Positions 20,966 to 24,149 of a stretch of DNA of 24,149 nt are shown here, piece after piece (the first letter of the stretch is position 1; every line of letters begins with the position of its first letter). The notes under the pieces are model-generated. The model saw only the letters and a list, made by a program, of their open reading frames with translations, had not been told where the DNA came from and ran no database searches. Source of the DNA: DASXTS01 sp036505275 (GTDB taxonomy: Bacteria > Actinomycetota > Actinomycetes > Mycobacteriales > Pseudonocardiaceae); the NCBI GenBank assembly GCA_036505275.1, contig DASXTS010000101.1:1-24149 (forward strand), read 5' to 3'. The translations under genes and the position numbers were made by a program.

Positions 20966-22936
20966 GTGGCTGATCAGCAGGGCGACCAGACGAGTTCGGA
21001 GCAGACCGTCGTCATCCCGACCTGGAAGTGGCCGACGGTCGAGCCGGACCCGCCGACGGCACCCCATTCGGCGCACATCGACTACCTGGACACCCCGGAC
21101 GGGCCCATGCAGGCGCCGCCGGATGGCGTCTACTCGCCGGCCGAGGGCCGACCACCCAGCGCTCAGCCGTCGGGCGGTGACGACGGGTCACCACCGGACC
21201 AGCAGGGTCAGCACGATGCAGCGGACGACCGCGGTCAGGGACCGCGACGGGTGCTCGTGCGCCGCACCGCGCTGGCCGGCTTGATCGCGTTCGGGGTACT
21301 AGCACTGTTGTACGGCGCCGAGCTGGCGCTGGCCAGCGGCGACGTGCCGCGCGGCACCACGGTGGCCGGTGTGCCGGTCGGCGGCCTTGACCGGGCGGCC
21401 GCCGAGCAGCGGCTGCGCACCGAACTCACGCCGCGCCTGTCCCGGCCGGTCGAAGTGCAGGCCGGCGACGTGCGGGCCACCGTCGACCCGGCCGCCGCCG
21501 GACTGCAGCTGGACTGGTCGGCCACACTGGACCGGGCCGGCGACCAACCGCTCAACCCGGTCACCCGGCTGCGCTCACTGTTCACCGGCCGGGAGGTCGG
21601 CACCGTCACCAGCACCGACCGGGCCATGCTCACCGCAGCCGTCGAGGCGTTGCGGGCCACGACCGACCGGGAGTCCACCGAGGGCACCATCCGCTTCGAG
21701 GGCGCCGACCCGGTGCCGGTCGACCCGCGGCCAGGGCAGCTCCTCGACGTGCCACGGGCGGTCAACGCGCTGGAGGCCGACTGGGCCGGCGGCGGCACCG
21801 TCGAGCTGCCGGTGACCAGCAGCCCGGTGCGTACCACGCCGGAGAGCGTCCGCGCCGCCCTGGACGGCGTCGCCCGCCCGGCGGTGTCCGGGCCGGTCGT
21901 GGTCACCGGCGATGGCGCCGACGCCACCCTGACCCCGGACGTGATCGCCGGTGCGCTCAGCTTCGAGGCCGCCCAGGACGGCACGCTCACGCCCAAGTAC
22001 GACAACGACAAGATCGTCGCGGCACTGCGTCCACAGCTGGCGACGACCGAGCAGCCGGGCACGGACGCCACTGTCGTCATCGAGGGCGGGCGGCCGGTCG
22101 TCAAGCCGTCGGTGGACGGCCACGGCATCGACTGGGGCAAGAGCCTGGCCGGTCTGCCGGACGTACTCCGCGGGACCGCGGACCGGTCGCTGGCCGCGGT
22201 CTACGACCACCAGCCGGCGAAGTTCACCACCGAGCAGGCCCGCCGGCTCGGCATTCGGGAGGTGATCGGCGAGTTCACCACACGCGGCTTCGCGACCGAC
22301 TCCGGGGTGAACATCCGCACGATCGCGGCCGAGGTCAACGGCGCGCTGATCAAGCCGGGCGAGACGTTCAGCCTCAACGGCTACACCGGCCCGCGCGGTA
22401 CCGCGCAGGGCTACATCGAGGCCGGCATCATCGAGAAGGGCCGGCCATCGCGCGCGATCGGCGGCGGGTGCTCGCAGTTCGCGACCACCCTGTACAACGC
22501 CTCGTACTTCGCCGGGATGACCGACATAACCCACAAGGAGCACAGCTTTTACATCAGCCGCTATCCCGAGGGCCGCGAGGCCACGGTCTTCGAGGGTGCG
22601 ATCGACCTTGCGTTCCGAAACGACGCGCCGACCGGCGCGCTGATCGAGACGATGTGGACCCCGACGACGATCACGGTCCGGATCTGGGGCACCAAGAACT
22701 ACGACGTGGAGTCGATCACCGGCGCACGCACCAACTTCACCGAGCCGGAAACCGTCACCATTCCGCACGGCGAGCCGTGCACCGCGGGCACCGGCGCGCA
22801 GGGCTTCACCGTCACGAACACCAGGGTGGTCCGCGACGCACGCACCGGCGTGGAGCTCAAGCGCACCTCAAGAACCGTCGTCTACAACCCCATTCCAAAG
22901 ATCATCTGCGAACCCGCGCCGCCGCCACCTGGCTAA
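20966..22936 (+). CDS. VanW family cell-envelope protein with peptidoglycan-binding-like domains
   Basis: 656 residues from GTG 20966 (GGAG about 10 bp upstream). The first 100 residues are a disordered, Pro/Gln/Asp-rich cytoplasmic tail. One membrane helix lies at about 101-123 (TALAGLIAFGVLALLYGAEL), preceded by RRVLVRR, so the rest is outside. Residues about 130-430 contain repeated YoaR-like PG_binding_4 units (GTTVAGVPVGGLDRAAAEQRL opens the first). The VanW domain spans about 430-580, with FSLNGYTGPRGTAQGYIEAG, the invariant IGGGCSQFATTLYNA (C502) and HSFYISRYPEGREATV. A Cys-containing tail ends EPAPPPPG. VanW proteins accompany glycopeptide resistance in some species, but most, as here, are chromosomal envelope proteins of unknown activity. 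Confidence 0.92.
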   Translation: MADQQGDQTSSEQTVVIPTWKWPTVEPDPPTAPHSAHIDYLDTPDGPMQAPPDGVYSPAEGRPPSAQPSGGDDGSPPDQQGQHDAADDRGQGPRRVLVRRTALAGLIAFGVLALLYGAELALASGDVPRGTTVAGVPVGGLDRAAAEQRLRTELTPRLSRPVEVQAGDVRATVDPAAAGLQLDWSATLDRAGDQPLNPVTRLRSLFTGREVGTVTSTDRAMLTAAVEALRATTDRESTEGTIRFEGADPVPVDPRPGQLLDVPRAVNALEADWAGGGTVELPVTSSPVRTTPESVRAALDGVARPAVSGPVVVTGDGADATLTPDVIAGALSFEAAQDGTLTPKYDNDKIVAALRPQLATTEQPGTDATVVIEGGRPVVKPSVDGHGIDWGKSLAGLPDVLRGTADRSLAAVYDHQPAKFTTEQARRLGIREVIGEFTTRGFATDSGVNIRTIAAEVNGALIKPGETFSLNGYTGPRGTAQGYIEAGIIEKGRPSRAIGGGCSQFATTLYNASYFAGMTDITHKEHSFYISRYPEGREATVFEGAIDLAFRNDAPTGALIETMWTPTTITVRIWGTKNYDVESITGARTNFTEPETVTIPHGEPCTAGTGAQGFTVTNTRVVRDARTGVELKRTSRTVVYNPIPKIICEPAPPPPG

Positions 22937-22942
22937 CGCCCC

Positions 22943-22982
22943 GTGAGTGGTAAATGGTGTCCTGACACCATTTACCACTCAC
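22943..22982 (+). repeat. 40-nt hairpin repeat, copy 2 (GTGAGTGG family)
   Basis: GTGAGTGGTAAATGGTGT (22943-22960) pairs perfectly with ACACCATTTACCACTCAC (22965-22982) around CCTG; a flanking C-G pair extends the stem to 19 bp. It begins 7 bp after the VanW stop codon. It is followed by the conserved tail CGACTTGTCCACCGG and then directly by a truncated monooxygenase. Its orientation relative to the preceding gene is the same as copy 1 at 1368-1407. Confidence 0.9.
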
Positions 22983-22984
22983 GA

Positions 22985-23464
22985 CTTGTCCACCGGGCCG
23001 GTGACCTCCAGGCCGCCAAGCAGCTTGGCGTGCGCTACCGCGACAGCGTGCTGGCCAGCGACGACCGTGAGCCGAGCAGCCGGGGCGCGCTGCGGGCCGG
23101 CGATCGAGCCCCTGACGGCCCGTACGATGCGCGCCGAATGCTGTTCGACCTGTTCCGCGGCCCGCACTCAACCGTGCTGAATTTCGGCCGGCACCCGATC
23201 CACCCCGGCTACCCACCGTCCATCGTTCAGGTGCACGCCGTACCGACGCCACCGGCCGGCTACGACCTGCCACCCGGGGCCGTCGTCGTGGTGCGGGCCG
23301 ATGGTTACCTCGGCCTCGTCACCGAGGACCCGCTGGCCGTCGCCGGCTACCCGGAACACCTGTTCGGCGCAGCTCGCGCTGCGGACCGCGCCGCCCTCGG
23401 CCACGATCATCACAGCGGCAACGGAGCCGTTGACGGGGGGTCGCTGACGGAGGTGGCGCGGTGA
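22985..23464 (+). pseudogene. C-terminal remnant of an FAD-dependent aromatic-ring monooxygenase
   Basis: About 160 codons open from the hairpin into QLGVRYRDSVLASDD, then ALRAGDRAPDGPYDARRMLFDLFRGPHSTVLNFG, QVHAVPTPPAGYDLPPGAVVVVRADGYLGLV and PEHLFG. This is the thioredoxin-like C-terminal domain of PheA/TfdB-type flavin hydroxylases, recognised by pattern. The FAD-binding GxGxxG and GD motifs and about 350 residues of the N-terminal part are absent, so it cannot work as a monooxygenase. The deletion edge falls at the palindromic repeat. The only upstream in-frame start would be the GTG of the hairpin itself, with no RBS. Its TGA (23462-23464) overlaps the GTG start of the DUF1206 gene. Confidence 0.6.
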
Positions 23465-24149
23465 CAGTGGAGCAGGAGGCGCGGCGCACGGTCGTCGTCG
23501 CCGGGCACGTCGGAATGGTGGCCTATGGGGTGGTGCACCTGCTCATCGGGTGGCTGGCCGTCCAGGTGGTGTTCGGCGGCAAGCAGGCCGGGCAGAAGGC
23601 CGACCAACAGGGCGCGGTGGAGACGATCGCCGCCCAGCCACTCGGCACGGTGCTGCTGATCCTGCTGGTCGCCGGCCTGGCGGCGTTCGGTATCTGGCAG
23701 CTGTACGTGGCGGCGCAGGGGTACAGCTGGGTCGGCGACGAGGGCAAGCGGACCCGAAAGCGGCTCGGCGCCGCGGCCCGTGGCATCACGGCGATCGTGG
23801 TTGGCGGGTATGCGGTGCGCCTGCTGATCGGCGCCGGCCGCAAGTCGACCGAGCATACCCAGCAGGAGTTCACGGCCCGGCTGATGGAGGCACCGGCGGG
23901 CCGGGTCCTGGTCGGCTTGATCGCCCTCGGACTGATCGCCGTCGGGGTCTCGCGCATACGCAAGGGGCTGAAGAAGAAGTTCCTGGAGAACCTCGACATG
24001 TCGCGGCTGCCCGAGCAGGCCCGCCGGCTGACAACCAGGCTCGGCCAGGTCGGCTACCCCGCCAAGGGCATCGCGATCGGCCTGATCGGCGTGCTGATGG
24101 GCCTGGCGGCTCTGCGGCAGGACCCGAAGGAGGCCGGCGGCCTTGACAA
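23461..24149 (+). CDS. DUF1206 family membrane protein (3' end beyond window)
   Basis: 229 codons are present and the frame is still open at the right edge. GTG 23461 has GGAGGT about 7-8 bp upstream; GTG 23467 is an alternative. The protein shows the repeated DUF1206 unit, each copy with two membrane spans: GHVGMVAYGVVHLLIGWLAVQVVFGG (about 15-40) with a second helix near 62-80, ARGITAIVVGGYAVRLLIGAG (about 106-126) with VLVGLIALGLIAVGVSRI (about 148-165), and GQVGYPAKGIAIGLIGVLMGLAAL (about 195-218). Basic, amphipathic loops (RIRKGLKKKF) join them. It is an integral membrane protein common in actinobacteria, with no known function. Its start overlaps the stop of the monooxygenase remnant (GTGA). 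Confidence 0.88.
   Translation, partial: MTVEQEARRTVVVAGHVGMVAYGVVHLLIGWLAVQVVFGGKQAGQKADQQGAVETIAAQPLGTVLLILLVAGLAAFGIWQLYVAAQGYSWVGDEGKRTRKRLGAAARGITAIVVGGYAVRLLIGAGRKSTEHTQQEFTARLMEAPAGRVLVGLIALGLIAVGVSRIRKGLKKKFLENLDMSRLPEQARRLTTRLGQVGYPAKGIAIGLIGVLMGLAALRQDPKEAGGLD

Noticed and set aside
23550..24146. 198-codon plus-strand frame near the right edge
   Set aside because: It is a shifted shadow of the DUF1206 gene, whose own frame shows repeated membrane helices and is open to the window end.

Overview
The window is GC-rich DNA with GTG/TTG starts, purine-rich ribosome binding sites and tightly packed, often overlapping genes. FadA/FadB resemble the mycobacterial trifunctional enzyme, and there is a DrrAB-like transporter, an ECF42-type sigma factor, a VanW protein and a DUF1206 protein. 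Together these point to a high-GC actinobacterium, most likely Pseudonocardiales or a relative. The genus cannot be read from this sequence. It looks like ordinary chromosome: I see no rRNA, tRNA, CRISPR array, transposase or phage genes.

Layout. 1-298: 3' end of a BNR/Asp-box propeller gene. 299-514: a convergent gap filled with short palindromes. 515-4781 (minus): a beta-oxidation operon of fadA (thiolase), fadB (hydratase/3-hydroxyacyl-CoA dehydrogenase) and a dienoyl-CoA isomerase-like crotonase. 4782-4945: a divergent regulatory gap with two palindromes. 4946-6582 (plus): a truncated crotonase coupled by an ATGA overlap to a double-domain TetR regulator. 6864-10667 (plus): E1-alpha, E1-beta and E2 of a branched-chain 2-oxoacid dehydrogenase. 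10771-11754: an MDR-type reductase. 11939-14453 (minus): padR, ABC ATPase and ABC permease, joined by two ATGA overlaps. 14567-15301: a methyltransferase. 15302-15456: a decayed MaoC-type dehydratase remnant. 15545-16830 (minus): a SIMPL protein and a PNPOx-like protein. 17079-18272: an orphan AAA ATPase. 18419-18562: a 47-residue basic protein followed by an intrinsic terminator. 18810-20468: a DGPF/YCII protein and an ECF42-type sigma factor behind a matching promoter. 20627-22936: a GroES-like protein and a VanW protein. 22985-23464: a 5'-truncated flavin monooxygenase remnant. 23461-end: a DUF1206 membrane protein cut by the window edge.

How the genes work together. The left 11 kb is about acyl-CoA metabolism. 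FadA, FadB and the isomerase would take fatty acyl-CoAs, including unsaturated ones, to acetyl-CoA, and the Bkd complex would feed branched acyl-CoAs from amino-acid catabolism into the same pool. The tandem TetR protein, divergent from fadA, is the obvious candidate local regulator. The right half is a string of small, mostly unrelated units: drug or lipid export, a stress-type sigma module and cell-envelope proteins.

Most unusual feature. The gaps carry several kinds of palindrome. One 40-nt hairpin occurs twice (1368-1407 and 22943-22982), 21.5 kb apart. The two copies share a compensatory base change and a conserved tail, CGACTTRTCCACMGG. Each lies directly after or across a stop codon, and one abuts a truncated gene. 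Three gene remnants (crotonase, MaoC, monooxygenase) show ongoing decay. I did not find a convincing new multigene system; the repeat family is the best lead.
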